A stretch of 64,000 nucleotides of DNA from Billgrantia montanilacus (GCF_003336675.1 NZ_QPII01000007.1:124001-188000); one strand, 5' to 3'. Positions 1 to 9,298 are shown, counted from the first letter of the stretch. The notes: generated by a model not told the origin, from the sequence alone. Program-made: numbers and translations.

Positions 1-474
1 GATGCGCGCCCGGAGCAGGTGCAGGTGGTGGTGCATCCCCAGAGCGTGATCCACTCCATGGCCGCCTACAGCGACGGGTCGGTGCTGGCGCAGCTGGGCA
101 ACCCCGACATGCGCACCCCCATCGCCTACGGCCTGGCCTGGCCGGAGCGGATCGATGCCGGGGTCGAGGCCCTCGACCTGTTCCAGGTCGCACGGCTGGA
201 CTTCGAAGCGCCGGACGAGGCGGCCTTTCCCTGCCTGCGCCTGGCTCGGGAGGCCATGGTGGCGGGGGGGACGGCACCGGCGGTGCTCAACGCGGCCAAC
301 GAGATCGCGGTGGATGCCTTTCTCGCCGGTCGAATGGGATTTGCCGGCATCGCCGAGCTGGTCGAGAGGACGCTGGCATCGCTGCCGATGGAGCCGGCCA
401 CCGACCTGGGTACCATCATGGAGGCCAATGCGCGGGCTCGCCATATGGCCAGCGACTGGTTGAAGCGTCGTTGA
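1..474 (+). CDS. dxr: 1-deoxy-D-xylulose 5-phosphate reductoisomerase, 3' part (5' end outside window)
   Basis: This is the C-terminal 157 residues of DXR (IspC), the NADPH-dependent enzyme that converts DXP to 2-C-methyl-D-erythritol 4-phosphate in the MEP isoprenoid pathway in the cytosol. The frame is open from base 1. It contains the family signature HPQSVIHSM followed by [19 protein letters not shown], then the C-terminal helical domain with LNAANEIAV. The stop is TGA at 472-474. The gene lies 49 bp upstream of rseP, the usual gammaproteobacterial order. The start and the NADPH-binding domain lie outside the window, so nothing can be said about them. Confidence 0.95.
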   Translation, partial: DARPEQVQVVVHPQSVIHSMAAYSDGSVLAQLGNPDMRTPIAYGLAWPERIDAGVEALDLFQVARLDFEAPDEAAFPCLRLAREAMVAGGTAPAVLNAANEIAVDAFLAGRMGFAGIAELVERTLASLPMEPATDLGTIMEANARARHMASDWLKRR

Positions 475-523
475 GCCAACCACCGGTGCCATCCGTCATC
501 ATGTTACCTAGAAGGAGGCTGAC

Positions 524-1882
524 TTGGGCCTGATTCAGAATGTGCTGGCCGTCATCGTGGTGCTGGGCCTGCTGGTTACCTTCCACGAATACGGTCATTA
601 CTGGGTGGCACGGCGCTGTGGTGTCAGGGTGCTGCGCTTCTCGGTGGGCTTCGGCAAGCCCATCTGGTCCCGTGTCGACCGCAACGGTACCGAGTTCGCC
701 ATCGCCGCCATTCCGTTGGGCGGCTATGTCAAGATGCTCGACGAGCGCGAGGCCCCGGTACCCGACGATCAGCTCGATCAGGCTTTCAATCGCAAGTCGG
801 TGTGGCAGCGTATCGCCATCGTGGCGGCCGGGCCGCTGGCCAACTTCCTGCTCGCCATCGTTGCCTACTGGGCCCTGTTCGTCGCCGGGACCACCACCGT
901 GGCACCGGTGGTCGGCGATGTGGCGATCGATTCACCGGCCGAGCGAAGCGGCCTGCGCAGCGGTCAGGAAATCGTCTCGGTGGAGGGCGACGCGGTGCGC
1001 TCCTGGGACGACATCAACCTCCGCCTGATCGCCCGTATCGGCGCCAGTGACGAGCTGTCCTTCCAGGCGCGTGGCGATGCCAGCGAGGAGGCCCGGGAGT
1101 ATCGGCTGCCGGTGGAGAATTACCTGGTTCGCCAGGACCCGCCGCAGCCGCTGGCGACCTTGGGTATCACGCCCTGGCAACCACCGTTTCCGCCCAGGCT
1201 GGGGCAGGTCATCGACGGCGAGGCCGCCGCCCGGGCCGGGTTGCAGGCAGGGGATGAGATCCTTGCGGTGAACGGTACGCCGGTCGGCGACTGGATGGAT
1301 TTCGTCAATATCGTGCGTGCAAGCCCCGGTGAGACCCTGGCCCTGGAGGTGACGCGTAACGGCGAACAGTTGAGCCTGACGATGGTGCCCGGTGAAACAG
1401 AGCTGGAAACCGGCGTTTCCATCGGCTACGTTGGCGCCGGGGTGGAGAGCGTCGAGTGGCCAGAAGAGTATCGGCGCGAGATTCGCTATGGCCCCGTGGC
1501 AGCCCTTGGGCAGGCGGTGGAACGCACCAGTGACATGACGCTCTTGACCCTGGGGGCTATCCGCAAGATGCTGGTGGGGCTGATCTCACCATCGAACCTG
1601 TCCGGACCCATCACTATCGCCCAGGTGGCTGGTGATACGGCTCGCACCGGTCTGGAAAGCTTCGTCAGCTTTCTGGCTTACCTGTCGATCAGCCTGGCAG
1701 TGCTAAACTTGCTGCCCATTCCGGTACTCGACGGCGGCCACCTGCTTTATTATTTCGTGGAAGTGGTCCGTGGCCGGCCGGTTTCCGAGCGGACCCAGGC
1801 GATGGGACTGCGTATTGGTTTGGCGCTGATAGCCACGCTGATGTTGATGGCGCTCTATTTCGATCTGATGCGTCTCTGGTAG
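524..1882 (+). CDS. rseP: RIP metalloprotease RseP (site-2 protease)
   Basis: Inner-membrane zinc protease of 452 residues that performs the intramembrane cut of anti-sigma factor RseA after DegS and also clears signal-peptide remnants. The zinc motif HEYGH is at residues 21-25 in the first membrane segment, two PDZ domains occupy roughly residues 115-285, and the third zinc ligand lies in NLLPIPVLDGGH (Asp403). The length matches the family (about 450). The start is TTG at 524, preceded by a good AGGAGG-like site at 512-518; no ATG fits the conserved N-terminus better. It sits between dxr and bamA, linking envelope-stress signalling to outer-membrane assembly genes. Confidence 0.96.
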   Translation: MGLIQNVLAVIVVLGLLVTFHEYGHYWVARRCGVRVLRFSVGFGKPIWSRVDRNGTEFAIAAIPLGGYVKMLDEREAPVPDDQLDQAFNRKSVWQRIAIVAAGPLANFLLAIVAYWALFVAGTTTVAPVVGDVAIDSPAERSGLRSGQEIVSVEGDAVRSWDDINLRLIARIGASDELSFQARGDASEEAREYRLPVENYLVRQDPPQPLATLGITPWQPPFPPRLGQVIDGEAAARAGLQAGDEILAVNGTPVGDWMDFVNIVRASPGETLALEVTRNGEQLSLTMVPGETELETGVSIGYVGAGVESVEWPEEYRREIRYGPVAALGQAVERTSDMTLLTLGAIRKMLVGLISPSNLSGPITIAQVAGDTARTGLESFVSFLAYLSISLAVLNLLPIPVLDGGHLLYYFVEVVRGRPVSERTQAMGLRIGLALIATLMLMALYFDLMRLW

Positions 1883-1938
1883 CGAGCGACTCTACCCCCG
1901 AACGGGGGCACAGGGATAGGTGGAGCCCGACTCCAACC

Positions 1939-1966
1939 TTGTCAGTCACCCGCACAAATGTATATG
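1939..1966 (+). promoter_or_regulatory. Possible sigma70 promoter upstream of bamA
   Basis: TTGTCA at 1939-1944 and TATATG at 1961-1966 are separated by 16 bp. The match is moderate (4 of 6 in the -10). A hairpin with TGCCTGT arms lies at 1968-1985, just downstream and before the bamA start. Weak evidence by eye only. Confidence 0.28.
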
Positions 1967-2013
1967 GTGCCTGTCTGGACAGGCAGGCGGATCAACGCGA
2001 GCGAAGCGACTGC

Positions 2014-4356
2014 ATGAATATCAAGACCCTCGGACTGGCGGCTCTGCTGCTGGCCGGTTCCAATACGGTGCTGGCCGAATCTTTTGAAGTGACCGACATT
2101 CGCGTGGAGGGGCTGCAGCGGGTTTCCGCCGCTTCCGTCTTCAACGCCTTCCCCGTCAGTGCCCGTGATCGGGTGGACGACCGCGAACTGGCCGAGGCGA
2201 CACGCAGCCTGTTTGCCACCGGCCTGTTCGATGACATCCAACTGGCCAGGGACGGCGACGTGCTGGTCATTCAGGTGGTGGAGCGTCCCACCATCTCGCG
2301 GCTCAATATCAGCGGCAACCGCCAGCTCTCCGAAGAGGACCTGCGTCGCGGTCTACGCGAAGGTGGGCTCGCGGAGGGGCAGGTCCTGCAGCTCTCGACC
2401 CTGGAGGAGATCCAGCGCGAGCTGGAGGGGGTCTACCAGGCCCAGGGTCGCTACAGCGCACGCATCGATACCAGCGTGCGTGAAATCGACGAAGGGCGAG
2501 TCCAGGTCGATATCGACATCAACGAAGGTACCGTGGCCAAGATCCGCCAGATCAACGTCGTCGGCAACCGGGACTTCGACGATGACGAACTGCGCGACGT
2601 CTTCGAACTCAACGACCGCCCCGGCCGTTTCTTCGGCTGGTTCTCCAGAGACGAATACTCCCGCGAGGCGCTGGCCGGCGACCTGGAGCGACTGCGCTCC
2701 TTCTATCTCGATCGCGGCTATGTGAACTTCGCCATTACCTCCACCCAGGTATCGATCAGCCCGGACAAGTCCCGGATCTTCGTCACCGTCAATATCGACG
2801 AGGGACGCCAGTATCGTCTGGGCGACATTCGCTTCGCCGGAGACCTGCAGATCAGCGAGCGTGAAGCACGTGACCTGCTTCAGGTGGAAAGCGGCCAGAT
2901 CTTCTCGCGCAGCGATGTCACCGCCTCCACCGAAGCCCTGCGTTCGCGCCTGGGTGCCGAAGGCTTTGCCTTCGCCCGGGTCGACGGTGTGCCGGAGCCC
3001 GGCGCCGACGGCTCGACGGTGGATCTCACCGTGATGGTGGAGCCGGGGCAGCGTGCCTACGTGCGACGCATCAACTTCACCGGTAACACCAGTACCCAGG
3101 ACGAGGTGCTGCGCCGCGAGATGATCCAGATGGAGGGCGCTCCCGCCTCCACCGAATCGATCAGTCAATCGCGCCGCCGCCTGGAGCGCCTGGGCTTCTT
3201 CAGCCAGGTGGAAGTGGATACCCAGCCGGTGGCGGGTGAGCCCGACAAACTGGATGTCACCTATACCGTCGAGGAGCAGCCCTCCGGCTCGGTGTCGGCG
3301 AGCATCGGTTTCTCCCAGAGCGCCGGTGTGATCTACGGCGCGGCGCTGGCCCAGAACAACTTCCTGGGAACCGGCAACCGGGTCAACATCGGCGCCCAGC
3401 GTAGCGATACCTTCACCAGTCTCAACTTCGGCTACACCGACCCTTACTGGACGCTGGACGGCATTTCGAGGGGCTACAACCTGTTCTATCGTGAGACCGA
3501 CTATGCCGATTCGGATATCTCGACCTTCTCCACCGACGCCTACGGTGCCGGCATCAACTTCGGCTACCCGATCAGCGAACTCTCGCGGCTCAACTTCGGC
3601 GCCAGCCTCGAAGACCTGACGGTCAAGACTTACCGCGACACCCCCTCGGAGATCGTGCGCTACGTCGACGAGCAGGGCGGCGAGGCCCAGAGTCTCAAGC
3701 TCACCGCCAGTTGGACGCGCAACAACCTGAACCGTGGCATCATGCCCACGTCGGGCAACTACCAGCGCCTGTCGCTGGAGACCGCGGCGCCGGGCAGCGA
3801 CGCGGACTATTACAAGCTGCGGGCCAGGGCGCAGCAGCTGTTTCCCTTGAATGAGGAGGAGACCTGGGCGCTGAAGTTCGGAACCTCACTGGGCTATGCC
3901 GACAGCATTGGTAACGATCCGTATCCCTTCTACGAGAATTTCTTCGCAGGTGGCCTCGGCTCGGTACGCGGTTTCACCGGCAACACCCTGGGCGAGCGCA
4001 CCACGCCACGTGAAGGCGGACGGGATCGCACCCTGGGCGGCAACGTGCTGGTCGAGGGTAGTGCGGAGTTGCTGTTCCCGATGCCTTTCATCGAGAACCA
4101 GCGGTCGCTTCAGACCGGTTTCTTCCTGGATGCCGGCAACACTTTCCTGACCAGCTGTTATCCGGTGGTCGACGGCGATGGTCCCTCGAACTGCTCCTCC
4201 GGTGTCGATCTTGGCGAGCTGCGCTACAGTGCCGGTATCGGGCTCTCCTGGCTGACTCCGGTGGGCCCGCTGACCTTCAGCGTCGCCGAACCGCTCAACG
4301 ACAAGAGCGGCGATGATACCCAGTTCTTCCAGTTCTCACTGGGTCAGACATTCTGA
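2014..4356 (+). CDS. bamA: Outer membrane protein assembly factor BamA
   Basis: Core subunit of the BAM complex, which folds and inserts beta-barrel proteins into the outer membrane. The 780-residue product has a signal peptide (MNIKTLGLAALLLAGS then NTVLA, cleavage before ESFEV). Five POTRA domains fill about residues 22-420, followed by a 16-strand barrel ending in the usual C-terminal Phe (SLGQTF). The conserved loop-6 VRGF motif is at residues 651-654. The frame is open further upstream, but ATG 2014 is chosen because it begins directly at the signal peptide; its Shine-Dalgarno sequence is weak. The gene is 19 bp from skp, whose chaperone delivers clients to BamA. Confidence 0.96.
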   Translation: MNIKTLGLAALLLAGSNTVLAESFEVTDIRVEGLQRVSAASVFNAFPVSARDRVDDRELAEATRSLFATGLFDDIQLARDGDVLVIQVVERPTISRLNISGNRQLSEEDLRRGLREGGLAEGQVLQLSTLEEIQRELEGVYQAQGRYSARIDTSVREIDEGRVQVDIDINEGTVAKIRQINVVGNRDFDDDELRDVFELNDRPGRFFGWFSRDEYSREALAGDLERLRSFYLDRGYVNFAITSTQVSISPDKSRIFVTVNIDEGRQYRLGDIRFAGDLQISEREARDLLQVESGQIFSRSDVTASTEALRSRLGAEGFAFARVDGVPEPGADGSTVDLTVMVEPGQRAYVRRINFTGNTSTQDEVLRREMIQMEGAPASTESISQSRRRLERLGFFSQVEVDTQPVAGEPDKLDVTYTVEEQPSGSVSASIGFSQSAGVIYGAALAQNNFLGTGNRVNIGAQRSDTFTSLNFGYTDPYWTLDGISRGYNLFYRETDYADSDISTFSTDAYGAGINFGYPISELSRLNFGASLEDLTVKTYRDTPSEIVRYVDEQGGEAQSLKLTASWTRNNLNRGIMPTSGNYQRLSLETAAPGSDADYYKLRARAQQLFPLNEEETWALKFGTSLGYADSIGNDPYPFYENFFAGGLGSVRGFTGNTLGERTTPREGGRDRTLGGNVLVEGSAELLFPMPFIENQRSLQTGFFLDAGNTFLTSCYPVVDGDGPSNCSSGVDLGELRYSAGIGLSWLTPVGPLTFSVAEPLNDKSGDDTQFFQFSLGQTF

Positions 4357-4375
4357 CCCGATCAAGGAGTCGTTC

Positions 4376-4876
4376 ATGCGCAAGTTGACCGCCATTCTCT
4401 GTATTGGCCTGTTCGGTGCCTTGGCACTGCCGGCACATGCCGCCGAGGTCGCCGTGCTGGATTGGCGGCAGGCGCTGCTTTCGTCCGATGCTGCCCAGCG
4501 CTCCATGGAGCAGCTGGAGAGTCGCCTTCGCGGCCAACAGCAGGAGGCCCAGGCACTGGGTGAGGAACTGCAGAACCTGCAGCAGCGTCTGCAGGGGGGC
4601 AGTTTCTCCGATGCCGAGCGTCAGACCATGATCGAGGAATTCCAGCAGAAGGGAAGCCGCTTCGAGCAGCTTCGCCAGCAGATCATCGAGGAGCAGATGC
4701 GTTCGGAGCAGGAGTTCCTGCAGCAGTCCGAGCCGAAGTTGGAGCAGGCGGTGGAGCAGGTTATTTCCCGTCACGGCATCCAGGTGCTGGTCGACCCCCA
4801 AGGGGTGGTTCACTCGGAGTTCGAGCTACCGAACCTGACCGGGGAAGTGACCGACATCCTCAATTCGCTCAACTGA
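4376..4876 (+). CDS. skp: Periplasmic chaperone Skp/OmpH
   Basis: A 166-residue periplasmic holdase that binds unfolded outer-membrane proteins emerging from Sec and hands them to BAM. There is a clear signal peptide (MRKLTAILCIGLFGALALPA, cut after HA, before AEVAVLDW). The mature protein is mostly charged, Gln-rich helices (about residues 45-130) that form the tentacles of the jellyfish-like trimer. The start ATG 4376 has AAGGAG at 4364-4369. It lies between bamA and lpxD, as in most Gammaproteobacteria, and is probably co-transcribed with bamA. Confidence 0.93.
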   Translation: MRKLTAILCIGLFGALALPAHAAEVAVLDWRQALLSSDAAQRSMEQLESRLRGQQQEAQALGEELQNLQQRLQGGSFSDAERQTMIEEFQQKGSRFEQLRQQIIEEQMRSEQEFLQQSEPKLEQAVEQVISRHGIQVLVDPQGVVHSEFELPNLTGEVTDILNSLN

Positions 4877-4925
4877 TCCGTCACAGCGGCTTGCCGCCGT
4901 GCTTTGCTGAAACAACCGGGCTTTC

Positions 4926-5966
4926 ATGACGCAACCTGCTCCCCCACAATTCACCCTCGCCGATCTCGCCGAACAGCTCGGAGCGCGGCTGGTGGGTGAC
5001 GGTACGCGCCGCGTTTCGGGATTGGCAACCTTGCAGGACGCCGGCCCCGAACAGGTCGCCTTCGTGGCCAATCTCTCCTACCTGAAGAGTCTACAAGACA
5101 CCCGCGCCGGTGCCGTTCTTCTGCATCCTGAGCACGCCGGCGAATGCCCGGTGGACCGTCTCGAGCTCGACAACCCCTATCTCGGCTATGCACAGCTGTC
5201 GCGGCTCTTCGATCCGTTGCTGGCCCGGCCGGTCGGTGGCATCCACCCGTCGGCCGTGGTGGCCGAAGACGTACGGCTGGGGGCTGGGGTGGAAATCGGT
5301 CCCCAGGCAGTCGTCGAGACCGGCGTCGAATTGGGCGATGAGGTCGTGATCGGGCCGGGTTGCGTGGTGGGGGCGAATTCGCGTATTGGTGCCCGGTCAC
5401 GGCTCCACCCCAACGTGACCGTCTGCCACGGTGTGGTCATCGGCGAGCGCGCCATCCTGCACAGCAACTGCGTCATTGGTGGTGATGGCTTCGGTTTCGC
5501 CCATGACGGAAAGCGTTGGCACAAGATCGCCCAGCTGGGCGGCGTGGTGCTAGGCGACGACGTCGAAGTTGGCAGCAGTTCCAGCATCGACCGCGGTGCG
5601 CTTGAGGACACTGTGATCGGCAACGACGTCAAGATCGACAGCCAGGTGCAGATTGCCCATAACGTACACATCGGCGACCACAGCGCCCTTGCAGGCTGTG
5701 TCGGTATTGCCGGTTCGACCCGGGTGGGGAACAATTGCATGTTGGGCGGTGGAGTGGGGCTCGCGGGTCACCTGACGATCTGCGACGGTGTTCAGGTCAC
5801 CGGGATGAGCCTGGTGACCAACTCGATTCACGAGCCAGGGGTCTACTCGTCGGGTACCGGTGCGATGCAGAACGCACAGTGGCGCAAGAATGCGGTGCGC
5901 TTCAAGCAGCTCGACGATATCGCTCGCCGCCTGGCCAAGCTCGAAAAGCGCAACCAGGAGGGTTGA
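4926..5966 (+). CDS. lpxD: UDP-3-O-(3-hydroxyacyl)glucosamine N-acyltransferase LpxD
   Basis: Third acyl-transfer step of lipid A synthesis: it adds an R-3-hydroxyacyl chain from acyl-ACP to the 2-amino group of UDP-3-O-acylglucosamine. The 346-residue protein has the N-terminal uridine-binding domain (about 1-105), then hexapeptide repeats forming a left-handed beta-helix (about 106-300) and a C-terminal helical tail. The catalytic His is His245 in QIAHNVHIGDH. It is followed by fabZ-lpxA-lpxB, the canonical lipid A cluster. A strong internal promoter for those genes overlaps the end of lpxD. Confidence 0.96.
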   Translation: MTQPAPPQFTLADLAEQLGARLVGDGTRRVSGLATLQDAGPEQVAFVANLSYLKSLQDTRAGAVLLHPEHAGECPVDRLELDNPYLGYAQLSRLFDPLLARPVGGIHPSAVVAEDVRLGAGVEIGPQAVVETGVELGDEVVIGPGCVVGANSRIGARSRLHPNVTVCHGVVIGERAILHSNCVIGGDGFGFAHDGKRWHKIAQLGGVVLGDDVEVGSSSSIDRGALEDTVIGNDVKIDSQVQIAHNVHIGDHSALAGCVGIAGSTRVGNNCMLGGGVGLAGHLTICDGVQVTGMSLVTNSIHEPGVYSSGTGAMQNAQWRKNAVRFKQLDDIARRLAKLEKRNQEG

Positions 5967-5990
5967 GACGGAGACTGGCGACGCTATAAT
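5963..5990 (+). promoter_or_regulatory. Strong sigma70-type promoter for fabZ-lpxA-lpxB-rnhB
   Basis: TTGAGA (5963-5968, 5/6) and TATAAT (5985-5990, 6/6) are spaced 16 bp apart, overlapping the lpxD stop codon. The predicted transcript start is near 5997, giving a leader of about 90 nt before fabZ. This is one of the best consensus promoters I see in the window. Confidence 0.6.
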
Positions 5991-5995
5991 CCATC

Positions 5996-6062
5996 GCCTG
6001 CCTTTTTCTCCCTGCAGGCATTTCGGAAAGCCGGATGCACATGCTCATGCTGCTCCGGCTTT
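5996..6062 (+). promoter_or_regulatory. Two-hairpin leader before fabZ; second hairpin is terminator-like
   Basis: Hairpin 1 pairs GCCTGC (5996-6001) with GCAGGC (6014-6019). Hairpin 2 pairs AAAGCCGGA (6027-6035) with TCCGGCTTT (6054-6062), and an inner GCA/TGC pair extends it. The second stem is followed by a pyrimidine-rich stretch (CTTACTTCCTTTC) rather than a clean T-run. It could be a weak terminator of the upstream transcript, an attenuator, or a 5' stabiliser of the fabZ mRNA. Seen by eye; not folded computationally. Confidence 0.5.
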
Positions 6063-6085
6063 CTTACTTCCTTTCAGAGGTCGCT

Positions 6086-6532
6086 ATGATGGAAATGGAC
6101 ATCAACGAGATTCGTGAGTATCTGCCGCACCGGTACCCCTTCCTGCTGGTGGATCGGGTCACGGAGCTGACACTCGGCGAACTGATCGTTGGCTACAAGA
6201 ACGTCAGCATCAACGAGCCATTCTTCAACGGCCACTTTCCGCATCACCCGATCATGCCCGGTGTGCTGGTGCTCGAGGCCCTGGCACAGGTGTGTGGCAT
6301 CCTGGGGTTCAAGACCGTCAACAAGCTGCCCGCCGATGGCTATGTCTACTACCTCGTGGGTAGCGACAACGTGCGCTTCAAGCGCCCTGTCATGCCCGGC
6401 GACTGCCTGGTGCTCGAGGCCCGCGTGGAGCGTGAAAAGCGGGGCATCTGGAAATTCGCCTGCCGTGCTACCGTAGGTGGGGAGCTGGCCTGTGAGGCCG
6501 ACATCATTTGTGCCGAGAGGAAGGTTGCTTGA
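6086..6532 (+). CDS. fabZ: 3-hydroxyacyl-ACP dehydratase FabZ
   Basis: Cytosolic hot-dog-fold dehydratase that removes water from 3-hydroxyacyl-ACP in fatty-acid elongation and so competes with LpxA/LpxD for hydroxyacyl-ACP. The 148-residue product (E. coli about 151) has the catalytic His50 in [14 protein letters not shown] and Glu64 in LEALAQ. ATG 6086 (or the adjacent ATG 6089) is chosen over an upstream in-frame ATG inside the leader hairpin, because the conserved [17 protein letters not shown] starts just after it and CAGAGG lies at 6075-6080. The stop overlaps the lpxA TTG start by 4 bp, implying translational coupling. Confidence 0.95.
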   Translation: MMEMDINEIREYLPHRYPFLLVDRVTELTLGELIVGYKNVSINEPFFNGHFPHHPIMPGVLVLEALAQVCGILGFKTVNKLPADGYVYYLVGSDNVRFKRPVMPGDCLVLEARVEREKRGIWKFACRATVGGELACEADIICAERKVA

Positions 6533-7296
6533 TACATACCACTGCCATCGTCGATCCCAGTGCGCGTCTGGCCGAGGATGTCGAGGTCGGACCTTATACC
6601 GTGATCGGGCCCGACGTCGAGATCGGGGCCGGCAGCCGGATTGGTTCCCATGTCGTGGTCAAGGGGCCGACCGTGCTGGGTGCCCGCACCCGCATCTTCC
6701 AGTTCGCCTCGGTGGGCGAGGATTGCCAGGACAAGAAGTACGCTGGTGAACCGACGCGACTGGTGATGGGTGACGACAACATCATTCGCGAAGGGGCGAC
6801 ACTGCACCGGGGCACTATCCAGGATCGCGGCGAGACCACCATCGGCTCGCGCAACCTGTTCATGGCCTATGTCCACGTGGGGCACGACTGTGTCATCGGC
6901 AACGACTGCGTGCTTGCCAATCAGGTGACCCTGGCCGGTCATGTCATCCTGGGCGATTTCGCCATACTGGGTGGTCTCTCGGCGATTCACCAGTTCTGCC
7001 ATTTCGGCTCCTATGCCATGGCCGGTGGCGGCTCGATCATCACCAAGGATACCCCGGCCTTCGTGATGATCAACGGCAACCCGGCCAAGCCCCATGGGCT
7101 AAACCTGACGGGTCTGAAGCGTCGTGGATTCTCGAAGGAGGCGATCAGGGCGCTGAGTGAGTCCTACAAGCTGGTCTATCGCCAGGGGTTGACCGTCGAG
7201 CAGGCACTGGACGGGATTCGCAGCCGTTTCTCGCTGCCCGAGACTGACGCCTTCACCGCCTCCATCGAGGTGTCGTCCCGTGGCATCGTTCGCTGA
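6529..7296 (+). CDS. lpxA: UDP-N-acetylglucosamine O-acyltransferase LpxA
   Basis: First step of lipid A synthesis: transfer of R-3-hydroxyacyl from ACP to the 3-OH of UDP-GlcNAc, in a cytosolic homotrimer. The 255-residue protein has an N-terminal left-handed beta-helix of hexapeptide repeats and a C-terminal helical domain. The catalytic His is His119 in [10 protein letters not shown]. The start is TTG at 6529, overlapping the fabZ stop (TTGA) with GAGAGGAAGG just upstream; it gives the conserved [12 protein letters not shown]-terminus. The longer frame starting at 6508 would overlap fabZ without added homology. Confidence 0.95.
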   Translation: MIHTTAIVDPSARLAEDVEVGPYTVIGPDVEIGAGSRIGSHVVVKGPTVLGARTRIFQFASVGEDCQDKKYAGEPTRLVMGDDNIIREGATLHRGTIQDRGETTIGSRNLFMAYVHVGHDCVIGNDCVLANQVTLAGHVILGDFAILGGLSAIHQFCHFGSYAMAGGGSIITKDTPAFVMINGNPAKPHGLNLTGLKRRGFSKEAIRALSESYKLVYRQGLTVEQALDGIRSRFSLPETDAFTASIEVSSRGIVR

Positions 7297-7308
7297 CGTG
7301 ACTCGGTC

Positions 7309-8559
7309 ATGACGGTAAGACGTGTCTACATCGTGGCCGGTGAACTCTCTGGCGACAACCTGGGTACCGGCCTGATGCGCGCCCTCAAGGCCCGCCATCC
7401 GGACGTCGAATTCCGCGGCATCGGTGGCCCGGGCATGGTCGGGGAAGGCATGGAGAGTCGCTTTCCTCTGGAAACCCTTTCGGTGATGGGGCTGGTCGAG
7501 GTGATCAAGCACCTCCCCGAGCTGATTCGCGTGCGCCGCTCGCTCAAGGCCGATGCCCTGGCCTGGCAGCCGGATATCATGATCGGCATCGATGCCCCCG
7601 ACTTCAATCTCGGCCTCGAACGGCAGTTGCGCGAGGCGGGTATCACCACTGCGCACTATGTCAGCCCCACGGTATGGGCCTGGCGCCAGGGGCGGGTCAA
7701 GGGTATCGCCCGTTCCGTCGATGCCATGCTCACCTTCCTCCCCTTCGAGGCCGCCTTCTATGCACGCCACCGGGTGCCGGTCGCCTTCGTCGGCCATCCG
7801 CTGGCGGACGAACTGCCGCTGACCAACGATCGTGCCACGGCCCGGGTCGCGCTGGGGTTGGACGAGGATGCGGCGGTACTGGCTCTGCTGCCGGGTTCGC
7901 GGGCCAATGAGATTCGCTTTCTCGGCGATACCTTCCTCGACGCCGCCGAGCAGCTGTGCCGGACCCGTCCCGCGCTCAAGGTGGTGATCCCCGCGGCGAC
8001 GCCGAAGCGGCACGATGAGCTGAGCGCCTTGCTGGCGGCGCGCCCTGGCCTCGTCGGGCGGGTAGCGCTGCTCGACGGCCATGCCAGGGAGGCCATGGTC
8101 GCGGCCGATGCCGTGCTGCTGGCATCGGGGACCGCGGCGCTGGAGGCAATGCTCTGTCACCGCGCCATGCTGGTGGCCTACAAGATGGCGCCGGCCACCC
8201 ACTGGCTGGCCAAGCGGTTGGTCAAGACGGAATGGGTCTCGCTGCCCAACCTGATCGCCCGCGAGACCCTGGTGCCCGAGCTGATCCAGGAAGCGGCCAG
8301 CGCGCCTGCCATCGCCGCGCGCCTGGCCGAGATGCTTGACGATGACGACTATCGCCTGGCGCTGGAGACGCGCTTCGCCGAGATGCATGCCGGGCTGCAG
8401 CGCGATGCCAGTCGCCGTGCCTGTGACGCCGTCGAGGCGCTGGTCGAGGGGCGTGCGCTGCCCGAGAGCGTCTCGCCCGCCAGCGCTGTCGCCGCCGCCG
8501 AGGCGGGGGCGAAGCCAGGGGATGCCCGGGCGGTAGAGGAGAGGAGCCCGGAGCGATGA
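7309..8559 (+). CDS. lpxB: Lipid-A-disaccharide synthase LpxB
   Basis: Peripheral membrane GT-B glycosyltransferase (family 19) that condenses UDP-2,3-diacylglucosamine with lipid X to the tetra-acyl disaccharide. Family motifs are [11 protein letters not shown] at the N-terminus, [18 protein letters not shown] and [10 protein letters not shown]. The product is 416 residues, about 30 longer than E. coli LpxB; the extra is an Ala/Glu-rich, probably disordered tail after about residue 385. It starts 12 bp after lpxA, and its stop overlaps the rnhB start by 4 bp, so it belongs to the fabZ-lpxA-lpxB-rnhB unit. Confidence 0.95.
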   Translation: MTVRRVYIVAGELSGDNLGTGLMRALKARHPDVEFRGIGGPGMVGEGMESRFPLETLSVMGLVEVIKHLPELIRVRRSLKADALAWQPDIMIGIDAPDFNLGLERQLREAGITTAHYVSPTVWAWRQGRVKGIARSVDAMLTFLPFEAAFYARHRVPVAFVGHPLADELPLTNDRATARVALGLDEDAAVLALLPGSRANEIRFLGDTFLDAAEQLCRTRPALKVVIPAATPKRHDELSALLAARPGLVGRVALLDGHAREAMVAADAVLLASGTAALEAMLCHRAMLVAYKMAPATHWLAKRLVKTEWVSLPNLIARETLVPELIQEAASAPAIAARLAEMLDDDDYRLALETRFAEMHAGLQRDASRRACDAVEALVEGRALPESVSPASAVAAAEAGAKPGDARAVEERSPER

Positions 8560-9167
8560 AACCCTATGACCTGCCACCCCTGACCATCGACTACCAGGGC
8601 ACCCTGCTGGCGGGCGTCGACGAGGTCGGCCGCGGACCGCTGGTTGGTGCCGTGGTGGCCGCCGCCGTGATTCTCGACCCGGCCAGGCCCATTGCCGGCC
8701 TGGCCGACTCCAAACAGCTCACGACAGAGCGCCGCGCACGGCTGGATGGTGAGATTCGTGAAAAGGCCCTGTCATTCGCCGTGGCCGAGGCGTCGGTTGC
8801 CGAGATCGACGAACTCAATATCTATCACGCCACCCACCTCGCCATGCGCCGGGCCATCGATTCCCTGCCGCTGGCCGCGGAGTACCTGCTGGTGGACGGT
8901 AATCGCCTGCCCGGGCATCATGTTCCCGGGCAGGCGGTGGTGAAGGGCGATGCCCGCCATCCGGCCATTGCCGCGGCTTCGATACTCGCCAAGGTGGCGC
9001 GCGATGCGCAGATGGTGGCGCTCGACGGCCTCTTTCCCGGCTACGGCTTCGCCCGCCACAAGGGCTATCCGACCCGCGAGCACCTGGCCGTCCTGGAGCG
9101 CCTGGGGCCGCTGCCGGAGCACCGCCGCTCCTTCGGCCCCGTCAAGCGCCAACTGGCGCTGTTCTAG
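8556..9167 (+). CDS. rnhB: Ribonuclease HII
   Basis: Cytosolic endonuclease that nicks RNA-DNA hybrids and initiates ribonucleotide excision repair. It has 203 residues, typical of the family. The motif [11 protein letters not shown] supplies the first acidic pair (Asp22, Glu23), YLLVDGN a further Asp, and [12 protein letters not shown] the conserved C-terminal region. The ATG overlaps the lpxB stop (ATGA). Position after lpxB and before dnaE is the standard arrangement. The 3' side is followed by an intergenic repeat rather than a classical terminator. Confidence 0.95.
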   Translation: MKPYDLPPLTIDYQGTLLAGVDEVGRGPLVGAVVAAAVILDPARPIAGLADSKQLTTERRARLDGEIREKALSFAVAEASVAEIDELNIYHATHLAMRRAIDSLPLAAEYLLVDGNRLPGHHVPGQAVVKGDARHPAIAAASILAKVARDAQMVALDGLFPGYGFARHKGYPTREHLAVLERLGPLPEHRRSFGPVKRQLALF

Positions 9168-9180
9168 GTAGCCCCTGTTA

Positions 9181-9298
9181 GCGAGGGGCGCCGGGGATAG
9201 GCCGTAGGGGAGGTCCGATTCCAGGGAAGGAATCGGTAGCGTACAAGGAGGTATTCACAGCGCCTCCCCGACGGGCCGGCGCTCCGGGGCCTATTCCC
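9181..9298 (+). repeat. Structured interspersed repeat, copy 1 (rnhB-dnaE)
   Basis: Nested inverted repeat. The outer arm GGGGATAGGCC (9193-9203) pairs with GGCCTATTCCC (9288-9298); the middle arm GGGGAGG (9207-9213) pairs with CCTCCCC (9263-9269). The inner hairpin is CGATTCC-AGGGAA-GGAATCG (9216-9235), then a small hairpin GTAC-AAGGAG-GTAT near 9241-9254 and the conserved TTCACAGCGCC. Related copies occur at 12941-13039 and, inverted, at 18411-18515. Stems differ between copies with compensating changes. It fills most of the 234-bp rnhB-dnaE gap. Confidence 0.85.

Noticed and set aside
1885..1935. Possible fourth, degraded copy of the structured repeat after rseP (GGGGGCACAGGGATAGG...)
   Set aside because: Some resemblance to the left end of the repeat family, but the outer and middle stems and the TTCACAGCGCC block are missing; too weak to claim.
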